From positions 88,908,385 to 88,972,384 of the forward strand of contig NC_035438.2 of assembly GCF_002127325.2 (NCBI RefSeq): DNA of 64,000 nucleotides, in the 5' to 3' direction. This DNA is from Helianthus annuus (taxonomy: Eukaryota > Streptophyta > Magnoliopsida > Asterales > Asteraceae). Each line of letters opens with the position of its first letter. Within the stretch, counting starts at the first letter, position 1. The notes under the pieces are model-generated. The model searched no databases, had not been told where the DNA came from, and saw only the letters and a program-made list of their open reading frames with translations. Both the position numbers and the translations under genes were made by a program. Shown here piece after piece: positions 46,049 through 57,240 of this stretch.

Positions 46049-47367
46049 GAGTGTGCTTCTGACAATCTACGCGTTGGACTTGAATCACCTTCCCCAGACA
46101 TGGCACGAACACCCTCTTCAGCGGGCTTGCGTAACCTACAAAGAAACCCTTATTAGATTTAGCTCCAAATTTACCATTTTCATCAATAAACGTGCAAGGA
46201 GACCCAAACGGCTCCAAGAACTCAAGATTTGGTTTATAGCGGTGCAGTAGCTCAAAGCAAGTCTTTTTGTACTTCTTGACAGTGAGAACTCTATTCAATG
46301 TGTAACAGGCTGCTAAAACTACTTCACTCCAGAAAAAGATAGGAAGCTTGGAATCAGCTAACATTGTACGGGCAGTCTCAATCAGAGTCTGATTCTTTCG
46401 TTCAGCAACGCCATTCTGCTGTGGAGTGTATGGCGCACTGAATTCATGAAGAATTCCCTTCTCATTACAGAACTTATACATCTTGTTGTTCTTGAATTTC
46501 GTTCCGTTGTCGCTCCTAATCCTCCGGATTAGCAGTTAATACACCGTTTCCATCTTTTTGAAAAGCACCATCAATGACTCAAAAGTTTGATCTTTTCGTT
46601 CTAAGCACACTACCCATGAGAATCTCGTAAAGTCATCAGTAACCGCCAAGCAATACAAGTCTCCGTTGATGCTCTTTACGTTGACAGGCCCGAAGAGATC
46701 CATGTGCAATCTCTCAAGAGGTAACCTGATCGTGTTGAGGATCTTCAATGGGTGTAACTTCCGAGTCTGCTTTCCTTTCTTACACGCTATACAATCATCA
46801 TTCAAATGAAAATTTTCAGATTAACACCATCAACCAAATCATTGTGTACTAAAAAGTTCATTTTGCGAACATGAATGTGGCCCATCTTTCGATGCCACAT
46901 GATCGAATCTTTTTCAGTCGCTTTAGTTTTAGACACAAAACACTGTTTCTGATGAGATGTTGGCGTTGCGACGCTCATGTCCAGAATATAAAGATCATTC
47001 TCCCGCGGAGCGCGTAACAACACCATCTCATCAGGGATTTTAAACCCTGGTTTCAACACAACACATTTAGTTTTAGTAAAGTGTACACTAAACGCTTTAT
47101 CACAGATTTGTGAAATACTGAGTAAATTGTTTGTTAACTCTACTATGTAGTTCACTTTGTCGAACGAAATCACGCCATTTGACAGCGTTGCTTGACCAAC
47201 GATTCTTCCACCTTGATTCCCTGCAAATCCAACACAGCTTCCGTTTATGGATTTGACATCATAGAGCAAAGCAAGCGCGTCCCAGTCATATGCCTTGAAG
47301 CGCCACTATCCATAATCCATTTTGACAGAATAGACTTGGGCAGCCCCCTGCAAACATCAAATCACAT
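46049..47367 (-). pseudogene. pol: Protease and integrase part of the D polyprotein
   Basis: Protease active site WIMDSGASRHMTG at about 47290-47320 (Asp-Ser-Gly at 47302-47310). Then the GAG-pre-integrase and zinc region (MWHRKMGHIH..., CIACKKGKQ) and integrase core: Asp in HMDLFGP, Asp in RSDNGTKF (about 46500) and Glu in QQNGVAERKNQ are all visible. Breaks: a frameshift after the protease (near 47265), another near 46803, and an in-frame TAA at about 46536-46538. The right-hand flank of E follows at 46049. Confidence 0.85.
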
Positions 47368-49234
47368 TTATTCAAACAATAAAGCCCAGGATTTCTTAAC
47401 TTCCGACACACTTCTGAACACAACATCACACTTCTCATTTGTTTTCGGAAAATCAAAAGTGACATTTGGAACCTCTTCTTTCACAATCGTTTTAACTTTG
47501 TTAGTTATCGGTGGAAATTCAGCAAGAAACTTATCAACTTCTTTTTCAAATTCAACCACATCATCTTTAAAAAGATTTGAATCACTTTTCAAAGCATTCT
47601 CCATTTTTTTGACTTCAACAGACGGTTTCGATTTCGCGACCCAAGATTGATTTTCAAAAATTTTTGTCTTAGGGTAAATTTTTGAAGTCTTTCGAGTCTT
47701 AGAGGATTCGCCAATCTTGAAAGTCGATTTCGGCTTATCCTCCGACTTCAAAGATACACCTCTCTTCAAAATACGGATCGGAGAAACCATTGGCTTTTTG
47801 CCCTTTGTGTCAGTCGGAGATTTAGGTCGAGGTTTTTGAATGTTTGACTTTTGAACAATTGGTTTAGAAACCGTTTGTTTTTGAACACTTGGTTTTGAAA
47901 CAGTTTGCTTTTGAACCGGTTTTGCAACAACAGGTTTCTCAATCACTTTCTGACACTGTTTCGCCATGTGTCCGATTCCACTGCAGCGGTAACACACTCT
48001 TTTGTCATATTCTACAAAAGAAGATTTGACTGTCTCTTCTTTTAACGTCTTTGCTGCATTGAAATCGTCCAGAGCTTTTTGACTGAAAATATAATCTTTC
48101 TCATCGTCAACACTTGGACCAGCGACAAAAATATCATTCATCTTCTTTTTCGGCTTAAACACCTGCTTAGTCGTTTTCTTTTCAAACCCGATTCCTTTGT
48201 TTTTAAAGTTGTTTTTCTTGTTATGACCATTACCAACCCCATCTTTCTTTCCCGAACTTGTTGGAGTGATATAACAAATGACTTTTTAGGTTTTGAAAAG
48301 AATTCATTGTTATTAACCTCGTTAATATTCATTTCAACCAATTTAAACACTTTTTTGACATTTTCGAATTTCACATTCTGAAGTGGATACTAGAAATCGG
48401 AATAAAGTTTGTCTGTTCCAACCATAGTGTATACCACCATGATCGGATCATCATTCGCACTCTTTTCCGACTTCGGTACATACCGATCTAAGAAATTCCC
48501 TTCATCTTCAGAATCACTGACAACCTTCTCAGATTGAGCCTTTTCAGATTTCTCACTCTCCTCATCCAACACCTGATCGACAACAGTTTTGATAACCTGA
48601 GATTCGTTGTCGGTATCGGATGGGGAGAATGTGACATCTATGGTCTCAGGCAAATCATCTTCTAACGATCTCAATTTGAGATTCAAAGCCGCTTCCACCC
48701 CATCTGGATACTTCTGTGTGTAATGATTCCACATTGGGGTGGAACGCTTTTAAAGACTGGTGCCGTATGTGGCTGTTGGAGAATAATTTGTTCAAGAACG
48801 TACGATGAAGCCACATAACTCATTAACTTTTTATCAACCCGATCGTTTTCAATTTTTACCAATTCGAGTTCTTTCTTAAGCGATGCGATCGTGTCTAAAT
48901 GAAAATTGACTTCATTTTGTTTATCAAATAGTGTTGCTTTAGCCAATTTTGTAGCTTTATCGTTTTCGAAACTTTCGTTTTGGATCATCTTGATTGACCT
49001 TTTAAGAGTATCGTACGCCTCTTTAACTTGGCCAAGGTCAAACTTAATCATATCAGCGTGGTGTTTCAATTCATGATACTTAGTGTCTTTTTCAAGACAC
49101 TCCGTGCATGGTTCTAAACACTGTTTGCACGGTGTTTCAGGGATTGAAACAACCTTTTCAACATCCTGCTCTACACACATAGTTTTACTGACATTGTTTG
49201 ACTCAGACTCAGACAAATTGACAGATTTGCTCTC
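47368..49234 (-). pseudogene. gag: C-terminal Gag region of D with coiled coil and second zinc knuckle
   Basis: Read leftward: Cys-rich start CKQCLEPCTECLEKD, a coiled coil (about 49100-48790), an acidic segment, then CYRCSGIGHMAKQC (zinc knuckle, about 47985) and Lys/Pro repeats (KQTVSKP three times). Broken by a frameshift near 48740, an in-frame stop at 48390-48392 and a frameshift near 48150. It connects to the protease in a different frame near 47367. Confidence 0.7.
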
Positions 49235-51204
49235 CTAAACTCCAGATTCCTCTTGTTTGACAGACACACAACTGACAGACTTTGACTCCTCTAGATCTGA
49301 GTCTACCTCTTTGAGTTTTCCCATAAGTGCTTTGTCAGCTATGTCTTTCAAAACTTCTCCAGTCATCTCTTTTGACACGTCGATCAATTCTTCAACGACT
49401 TCTTTCTTTTCTTCAAATCTTGGGCATGATCTGGTCTTTGGTTCCTCGAAATAACTTGCAAAAGATTCAAACACATTAGGAGGTAAAATTGATTTCATAG
49501 TATATGCCAATTCCTCCTGTTTTGACTGGTAGTAATACACTTCAGCAGCTATTTCTTCAACATCGACCGCATTATCAACAGAAACCTCTTCAGCAACCTC
49601 AGAAACATTTTCAGTAATTATTTTCGGCTCAGACACTGTCTCAGAAATTTCAACAACTTCTGCCATCATTGCCTGTCCATCGCTACCGGGGATATATTTA
49701 TCCCAGCTGAAACCTGCAGCTACCTTCTCATCATCTTGATTCACGATCAGCGCCTTTTCCGATTTATTCTCAATCTGTGGCCTCTGAACAGTTGGCTGTT
49801 GATTTGGTCGGTGATAGATCGCTTGCCTATAGTAGTCGTTGGTGAACGGGTTTTGATGATTGTTTACTTCACGGTTGGGACATTCTCGTTTGAAGTGACC
49901 GCGTTCTTTGCATTTAAAGCATGTAACTTTCGACTTATCAAACCCTAACTTTTGATCAGGGCCTGATAGACTGTTCCAGCCTGTAGTTTCCATGAAATGT
50001 TGAGCCCTACGCACCAAACTCGCCATGCACCATTTGAGGTCGATCAATTCAAGCTCTTCTGGATCGATTTGGTCGTAGTCCTCCTTCGTCATGTCAGGAT
50101 TACCGATCCTTCCTGCGACTAAGCCCTCGTAAGCCTCAAGAACGGAAGCAAGCAGTGCTATGTGCTGTTTTGCGGCTATTTCAGTTATCTCGTTTCCATT
50201 CTTTATGTTTACCGCAATATTGCACTGTACCCCAGAAACATATGCCTGATGATTTGATTCTGTTGAGCTTTGAGGTGAAGGCTGTTCCTGAGCTTTGACA
50301 TTTGGTTCAAAGTTCGCGAATGGTAAAGAATTGCCGGATTGAGGAGTGTTTGAAGAAACACTTGAGGTGTTATCAGCAATGAACCCTGTCTGTATTTTTG
50401 GGCTTTGATTGGTTGAAACTGTAGGGTTGCCTTTATAATACAACGATACATCCTGCTGCACACTCGCTGAGTTCATTTTCTTGATTTTTAGCAATTCCAA
50501 CTCGTGGGCTTCGATTTCTCGATGAATGAGCTGAGGTTGAGATTCACAAAATCAGAATTATTCTTCAACATCATTAGATACGTGCCCCACTCATCATACG
50601 GAAGTGCATCACACAGCTTATCAATCCATTCTTCATTCGTCTTGGTGATCTCTAACCGCTTCATTTCAACCACAAGATGACAGTATCGTTCGATTAACTG
50701 CTTTGTTGTCTCGCCTTTAATCCCAGTAAAAATATCAAATTCCTTCTTGATTAAGGCTTTCTTGCTCTTAATCATTGAAACACTGCCTTGGAATTTCAGA
50801 TTCAAAGCTTGCCACATCGACTGAGAATTGTCTTCATGTTGCAGTAAAACGAGAATATCTTCCTTGATGGCTTGTTGTAAAATGCTCACCATCTTCTTTT
50901 CAGCCTTGAAATCAATCTGTTCAGATTCTGTCAAACTCCCGATGCCCTTTTCCAATCCCATACCGTTAACTGATGGTACATACTTCGCCTCTGTTTTCAT
51001 CCAACATTCAAAGTGATTGGCTTGCACCCAGTTTTTGAAACGGCCTGACCAACCCGCATATTCATCCAAACTCATGAGCTTCGGAGGCTTTTGCATCGTC
51101 CCTAATTCATTCTCCATGTTAACGTTCTGAACTATACTTGCCGGACTTTGCGTAACCGACATGCCGCTCCCCGCAAACAAGTTATAAAAATCTTGATGTT
51201 CCAT
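49235..51204 (-). pseudogene. gag: Gag N-terminal part of Sirevirus D
   Basis: ATG at 51204 (MEHQDFYNL). Copia-type capsid domain with WSGRFKNWVQ, MWQALNLKFQG, LIERYCHLVVEMKRL and LCDALPYDEW. A one-base frameshift near 50530 moves to the second frame, which carries the zinc knuckle CFKCKERGHFKREC (about 49880-49920) and acidic, Ser-rich tails. An in-frame stop at 49235-49237 ends it, after which the same frame continues. Confidence 0.85.
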
Positions 51205-51870
51205 TTTTAGTGACAAATTTCCAAAAATGTTTAACTTTTTGATTAACAGGTTGTTTTTATTGAAAAACTTTTAACACAGACTGAGTTTCCAACACTCGAT
51301 CACGTATGAAATGGACTAAACGCTCAAAACATGATTTTTACACTAAAACAGGTCGTATAAGCGAAATCAGACTCTAAGTGTAACAATGAGCGAAATCACC
51401 TAATGCTCACAAAAGCGAAATCTGATAAAGACCTTATGAGCGAAACCACAAGAGCGAAACCTCAAGAATGACACTATGAGCGAAACCTCAAGAGCGAAAC
51501 CTCAAAAATGACACTATGAGCGAAACCTCAAGAGCGAAACCTCAAAAATGACACTATGAGCGAAACCTCAAGAGCGAAACCCCTAGATTGAAACCAAATA
51601 TGACACTATGAGCGAAACCTCAAGAGCGAACCCCTGATTTCGCTTATGCCGTATGAGCGAAATCAATCAAGTACCATATGAGCGAAACCTATTCACGAGC
51701 CATTTTAGGTCACTTTTAAGCTGTTTTTAGGTCTGAAAATCTCAAGGGTTTGTTATTAGACAATTTTACACTATGTGTTCAAATTTCAGTACATTTTGTT
51801 CGTCGGAAAGTCCAGAAACTCAAAATGTGCTAGAAAAAGGCTTTGATTCGGGTAAACTAGCTCACAACTA
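51205..51870 (-). repeat. 5' leader of D with AGCGAAA(T/C)C motif array
   Basis: Non-coding. In 51355-51700 there are about 16 copies of (G)AGCGAAA(T/C)C, including about four tandem copies of a 40-bp unit (TGACACTATGAGCGAAACCT plus CAAGAGCGAAACCTC). The same motif recurs in the D LTRs and before the 3' ORF. Confidence 0.75.
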
Positions 51871-51882
51871 GCTCTGATACCA
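51871..51882 (-). promoter_or_regulatory. Primer binding site of element D
   Basis: Minus strand TGGTATCAGAGC, initiator Met tRNA complement, two bases from the 5' LTR. Confidence 0.92.
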
Positions 51883-51884
51883 AT

Positions 51885-52326
51885 TGTAGGACCGTTATTG
51901 ACAGTCGTTTGAGTCAATCAGAGCTAGCAACTACCGAAAATGCAGCGGAAATACAAAATCGGCATGAATCAAAGCAGAAATGGAGTAGAAACAGAAGGAA
52001 ATCACTTTAAAACAGTTTTCTCATTAAATCTTCACAAAATACACGAGCAGCAGTTCAGCTACACGGGAGACATGAACCAACAAAATGAGAAAACAACTTG
52101 GGTATTTATAGGGGTGAGGGTTTCGCTTATATGACATGTCCATATGAGCGAAATCATCTTGGTGGGATTTCGCTCATATGACACATGTTCACATAAGCGA
52201 AATCATGACATGAAAATCAAACATTTACACTTCAACCCCCTAAACATTACATAATTAACACATCTAGACCCTATACATTGATCAACTAAGACTAAGACGC
52301 AGGCTTTAGACATTCGTGCACCAACA
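51885..52326 (-). repeat. 5' LTR of element D
   Basis: 442 bp, TGTAGGACCG to GTGCACCAACA. Minus-strand TATAAATA at 52103-52110, with inverted repeat CATATGAGCGAAATC (52141-52155) and complement (52166-52180) just upstream. Confidence 0.92.
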
Positions 52327-52875
52327 CCTTTTCAATTTGCTTTGCACGGTACAAAGTCGGATCTTCTAAGGTCCATGCGTAACCTTTCATCTTCTGGATT
52401 GCTTGATTAAGAGTGAGTTCGTCATATTGAGCACTCTCTTTGATTAAGGTAGAAAACATATTCCACTATTTCGGTAAACAATTTAGAAATTTTCTACCTT
52501 TTCGAATTCGGTATACAATCCTGGTTGGCTTCGATCTAAGACACTGAATAAATTGTAGAATCTATTTACCAGATCATCTAACGATTGGCCTTTCATAGCT
52601 TTAAACACTACGAATTGAGTCTTCAGCCGATCGAGTCTCCTTTCTTGAAATGCTCATTTCCTTCGTACCTGTCGCTCAAACTGTCGCACAATTCCTTTGA
52701 TGAGTTTTTGTTACTGAAATCGTGTAGGATAGATTGTGGTAACGACATTGTAATCAAGGACATTGACTTCTCTTCGCATTCGTAATACTCTTTTTGATCA
52801 TTAGTTAAAGCGAGATAACAGGTAATTGTTAAATTGCGAGCAGGTTCTCCGGCTAGACCTGACGTCATACATAAC
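52327..52875 (-). pseudogene. Fragment F: copia-type gag, interrupted by D on the left and G on the right
   Basis: Minus-strand pieces resemble the capsid of copia gag: MSLPQSILHDFSNKNSSKELCD, a DRYEGNEHFKKG segment, then in another frame LDRLKTQFVVFKAMKGQSLDDL and, after further breaks, LTLNQAIQKMKGYAW. Frameshifts and stops are present. The rest should lie on the far side of D, outside the window. Confidence 0.7.
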
Positions 52876-54352
52876 TGTCACACCCCAATCGATGGCGGAA
52901 ACATCGGGGCGGGACAAACAAATCGCTCATAGCATCATAACGCTACTTGTTTCAATATAGATTAATCAAAATTTCATAATGATACCTAAATTGTCATACA
53001 ACCCAAAACATTGTCAAAATTGAATCAAACATCACAAAATTCAAACATTTTTCAAAATTTTGTTTTTCTAAGGTGTGAATCTAAAGTCACCCTAGCTTGA
53101 TTCTTGATTCACTGCGACTATCAACCTGCAACATGTATTAAAATAAAATCAACAAATATTGTTGGCGAATATACAAGTTTGACACATAGCATAAATAGTT
53201 TAAATATGAATTCCTCATATCCAAAATGAATAACATATTACAAGTTTCAACATGCTATGCTAACCTAATCAATATGTTAACCTAAATTTCCAACGCGTTA
53301 ACTGTTCCTTTCCTACATCGTAGCCACGAAGAGGAGGTAAAAGAATCAAACTTAACAGTACCCCAAGTCTCAAGAGCGGTGCATTAACCCTATAGTTCTA
53401 TAATTGTCAAGGTCGGCTAAACATAAGATTCAACGTTCATATAGCGTATAAGACTCACAAGTATCATGTTTTCATGTATAATAGTGGATAGAGCATGTTT
53501 ACAAACAAGTTTCAAGTGTTGTGTGTTTATATAGAATGCATGTTGCATCCCAAAGTGTTTAAAACAAAAGGGGATCGAGTATACTCACAATGAGTGCTTA
53601 GAACCTAAACACAGTCTGGTTGGATCGAAGGGAGCGCTGGATCATCCTGCGTGCGGGAACAGAGCATAAGTCCTCTAAGTGCTGACCCGGTCGGGAATAT
53701 AGTGTCGAACAGTGCATAAACGAGTTAAGTGTTCAACAGAATTGAGGGGTATTTATAGTGTTTTTGAAGCCTCAAGATCATTACAAGTGTCCCATGTGTT
53801 GTCATGATCTTATGGTGACTTAAACACTTGTTAAAAACAAGTTAAATGGTGACAAATTCGAGTTATTAGTCATGAAAACATTGAATTTGGGGCTGCCACA
53901 TAGCTGCTGATGCAACAAACAAAATTCTGCCAAAATCATGCTGTCGCGTCACGCGACGGAGATGGCCTTGAGCCATCGCGTGGCGCGACCCCTTACACCA
54001 GAGTTTCAGAAGTTGACAACTTTGGTCCCTGCACACACTTCAAGCCATTTTCGACGCGTTTAAACCCTGTTAAGCCAATTTTAAGGCTCTACAAGGATGT
54101 TAAAGCATAGGGGACTTAAAATATGCTTGAAAATATCACGGATGTCGGTTCGTTTGGTCGTACGATCGCGTTATTCAGTTAATTACGACGAAATTCAAAC
54201 GGACGCGAAAAACGATTCAAATTACGCGACGAATGGTATTTTTGCATTCCAATCACTAAAATAAAATATTTTAATGATTACAAAAATTTTTGGATGTCCG
54301 GATATGGTCAGATCGTAAGATATGCGCGTAAATGCAAACTTACGCCGTTTTT
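52876..54352 (-). repeat. Fragment G: truncated gypsy LTR
   Basis: Starts TGTCACACCCCAATC. The part about 54090-54350 is homologous to the C and I LTRs (TCACGGATGTCGGTTCGTTTGGTCG type). Minus-strand TATAAATA at 53750-53757 has palindromes upstream: GTCGCGT-C-ACGCGAC (53943-53957) and TCGCG-TGG-CGCGA (53976-53988). It is cut at 54352 by element H. Confidence 0.75.
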
Positions 54353-54790
54353 TGTAGGATCGTTTTCTGACCGTATGAGTCGATCAGAAGAGTTTTTGCT
54401 CGATACAAATGGCAGAACAGTCGTATCAAGTCAATTTAGCTAGATATACACTTTAAACTGTCTCTTGATTGATTTGACAAAGTTTACAGCGAGTTAACAC
54501 TTCGGCAGCAGTTCGGTACTCAAGCCGGAAAGTTACAAATGAAATCAAGGCATGGGTATTTATAGGTGAGTGATTTCGTGCGAAACTACACAAACGAAAT
54601 CATACTTCACACGAAATTAGATTTCGTGCGAAATCACTGTCTAATTTCGTGCGGAATTACCAATTGGTAATTTCGTGCGAAATCACTTACAAACCCATAT
54701 TTTGACATTTTCTCGAACTACGTGCCCTGATCTATCTAAATATGAACAAGACTCGATACAAGACGAAGTCGACAGACGTATGCACCAACA
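54353..54790 (-). repeat. 3' LTR of element H
   Basis: Minus-strand TATAAATA at 54557-54564. Four near-palindromes TTTCG-TG-CGAAA lie just upstream, at 54574-54585, 54622-54633, 54645-54656 (one mismatch) and 54671-54682. Confidence 0.8.
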
Positions 54791-56870
54791 GACTCCCCCT
54801 CGGATGTTGACGAAGTCTTCGGTGTGTCGAGTCTTCAATCTTCAGTCTTTATCAGTCCTCTCGAACTCCTCTGAAGTATCTAACATTGTAAAGCATCCTC
54901 AATCTCTCTCTTCTTCTTTATCTGTACCACCAGATAACCTCCCCTCGGATGTTGATCTTGATTTTACAGAATCACAGTCTGGCTCTTTCATCACTCTAAC
55001 ATCCCAAGATCTGTAGCTGGCTCTTACAATCACTTGATCAGATCTCTTGATTCCTTAAGTTCATCAGCATCATCAGCTTGCATGAGCTTTAGCTCCAAGA
55101 TCAGAACCTAGCTCTATACATCTACAGACTCCCCCTATCAATCAGCTAGGATCAGGATCGTCACCTGGCATACGCTCTACTTACGAATCAAAATCTGGCT
55201 CTCTCTAAACACAGAATCTTCAGGTATCGGAACCTGGCTCTTCTCAAATTTCATACCTGCACAATCTCCATTTCACAATAAATTTCACAAATTAATCATT
55301 TGACAAATTTATATACCACATGCAGGAAATGATCAATCAATAAATGATTTTACAAATTTGATTTTTGATGAACCACTTGTAGAAATAGAATGATTTAACA
55401 TTTAAAAGCTTCTGATAACCACTTGAAGATGAACACACACAAACTCCCCCTCACAAAATGTTCATCATGTTTAGCACTCGGAATTTTGAAAATCAGCTCT
55501 TCAACACCAGTTGTCGAAAATCTTTTTGGATTTTCAAAAATTTATGCTAAAACACACTTAAAATCTTTTTGAATTTTTGATTTGAACAAAAATGCTGTAA
55601 AGAAATATATACAGACAATATTTTTGTGAGTTTGTGTAAGAGGATTATATCAGTTTATGAGACAAATCACCAACACCGTTAAGCTTTAAACATTTTAAGT
55701 TCTAAACAATTCACTTAGATTGTCAGTATACTGATCCACTTTAAATTTTCACACAAAGTTCAACTGTTTCGAGATACGAGATTAATGTTTTAAAGACTTA
55801 AACTTATTCATGTGTCCCACCTCAGAATATACTCCCGTATTCAGACCTCTATATTCAGTCTTACAGGTGAATGTACACTAATGATATCTGTAAATGGATA
55901 AATGTGAAACCGTGAGAGCTCAGGTCAGAACTTCCATTCGTGCAGAGAGATGACGGTTCGACTTTAGGTGTGTCCCGTTTGGGGATCTTTTCTTCAACAG
56001 CACAAGATTTACATTTTTCAATGTTTCACCATTTTTTTGTACTGAGGGCTGGCTTTTAAGATTAAAGCATATGCAAAGCATTATACGAGGACTAGGCTAT
56101 TGCTTCCGCAAAATCAAAAGTCCAGGTATAATACCCCAGATATCACCATGTACAAAGACCTAGTATGTCAGTAATAGAAAATCTTTCAAACAAGATTTCG
56201 GGGGTTACCAATATATCCGAGAGATGTTCCCCACGATATAAGTAAGTTTGATTTTATGTTTATATCTCGAATACAATCTACTAAATGTATAAAAACCTAC
56301 TGGCACATCATCAGTGACATTGTTTATCACATTTTAACTTTCCAATTCTTTAGCGTGTTGTGATATCCACTGATGTACTATCATTTCCTCTTTTCTCAAC
56401 AAAACTCTTTTTCATTCTATCATGTTTTTGGATTTTTCAAATTTTCTAATGTTTTTGGATTTTTCTGAAATTCAAATTCTTAGTCCCCCTAAAATTCAAA
56501 AACATTTAAAAAAAACTTGAAAACAAACTGTACAAGAAATGTGACAACTGTTGTGAATTGCTTCAATTCGCTATCCACTTGGCATAAACAATCAGAACTC
56601 CCCTGACAACAAACTATTTTTCCATTATGATTTCAAAACACTTAAGTTTGCTTTAATCAAAATGGTTTTTCCAAAAAATAAGTTTCGTTGATATCACTTG
56701 AAGGGAAAACTCATCACATTGTTTTTAACCACTTGTAATTTCATTACTCTATGTACCACTTGTGAAAATATGACAATATCTAAAAAATACCACTTGTAGA
56801 AACTCAAGTACAAATTAATGTCCTTGATTAACTACTTGAAGATCGAAATATCACAGTTACCAACCTGTGA
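54791..56870 (-). other. Non-coding 3' region of element H
   Basis: 54791-55480: purine tracts and a repeated (C)TGGCTCT motif, no gene. 55490-56510: homologous to the D non-coding region 33240-34220. From about 55370 to 56830 a short motif ACCACTTG(T/A)(A/G) recurs at least six times. The 3' ORF found in D is absent. Confidence 0.65.
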
Positions 56871-57240
56871 ATTTCTCAAGAAAGATGTCGATTCCTACTC
56901 CGCAATTACCAACCTAGGAGTTCCGGCAAGTCAGGTTTTTTCAGTTAAGAATGTTCTCCCAAGCCTGACAGTCCTTGGGAGACTCCGAGTTACCAACACT
57001 CGGTTTCTTACCTTTCATCTTCTTCTCATAGAATTCCTTTACCCCTTTTGCTTTCCCATCAATCATTTTACTAAAAAATATGTTTGACTTTGGGGTTAAA
57101 GGCTTTTTCAACATCAAATTCTTTCTTCTCAGAAAAGAATTGATTAGAAATTTCAACTTTGCCAATTATTTGTATAAAATTCTCAGTTCTCAATCGTGGA
57201 AAATTTACATCATCCATTGGAGGTACTGACTTTTCACATA
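56871..57240 (-). pseudogene. Gag-like coding fragment of element H
   Basis: Minus-strand frames 57240-57071 and 57165-56941 overlap with a frameshift. They read like a Lys-rich Sirevirus linker (FSKMIDGKAKGVKEFYEKKM). Assignment is weak; no catalytic motif. Confidence 0.4.

Larger units (their letters stand above)
27969..52326 (-). mobile_element. Element D: Ty1/copia Sirevirus-type retrotransposon, decayed, hosting C and E
   Basis: Order on the minus strand: 5' LTR (51885-52326), primer site, leader, gag, protease, integrase, (E inserted), reverse transcriptase/RNase H, long non-coding region, extra 3' ORF, polypurine tract, partial 3' LTR (27969-28248). Integrase before reverse transcriptase is the copia order. 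Large gag with coiled coil, an extra 3' ORF and several purine tracts fit Sireviruses. The LTRs differ at about 8 of 279 compared bases, so D is much older than A, B and E, and all genes carry stops and frameshifts. The left about 165 bp of the 3' LTR should lie left of the window, because C inserted there. Confidence 0.9.
54353..57240 (-). mobile_element. Element H: 3' end of another Sirevirus-type element
   Basis: A 438-bp LTR (54353-54790; TGTAGGATCG to TGCACCAACA, ends like the D LTR) followed by a polypurine tract (GACTCCCCC on the plus strand, 54791) and 2.4 kb of internal sequence, cut at 57240 by element I. Further tracts at about 54935-54960, 55123-55135 and 55440-55455 repeat the CTCCCC(C/T)-type motif. 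No reverse transcriptase or integrase remains, so the internal part is heavily deleted. Confidence 0.75.

Noticed and set aside
52327..52875. Part of element D beyond its LTR
   Set aside because: D ends at 52326 with a proper LTR terminus; the gag fragment outside it differs from the D gag and is the disrupted target.
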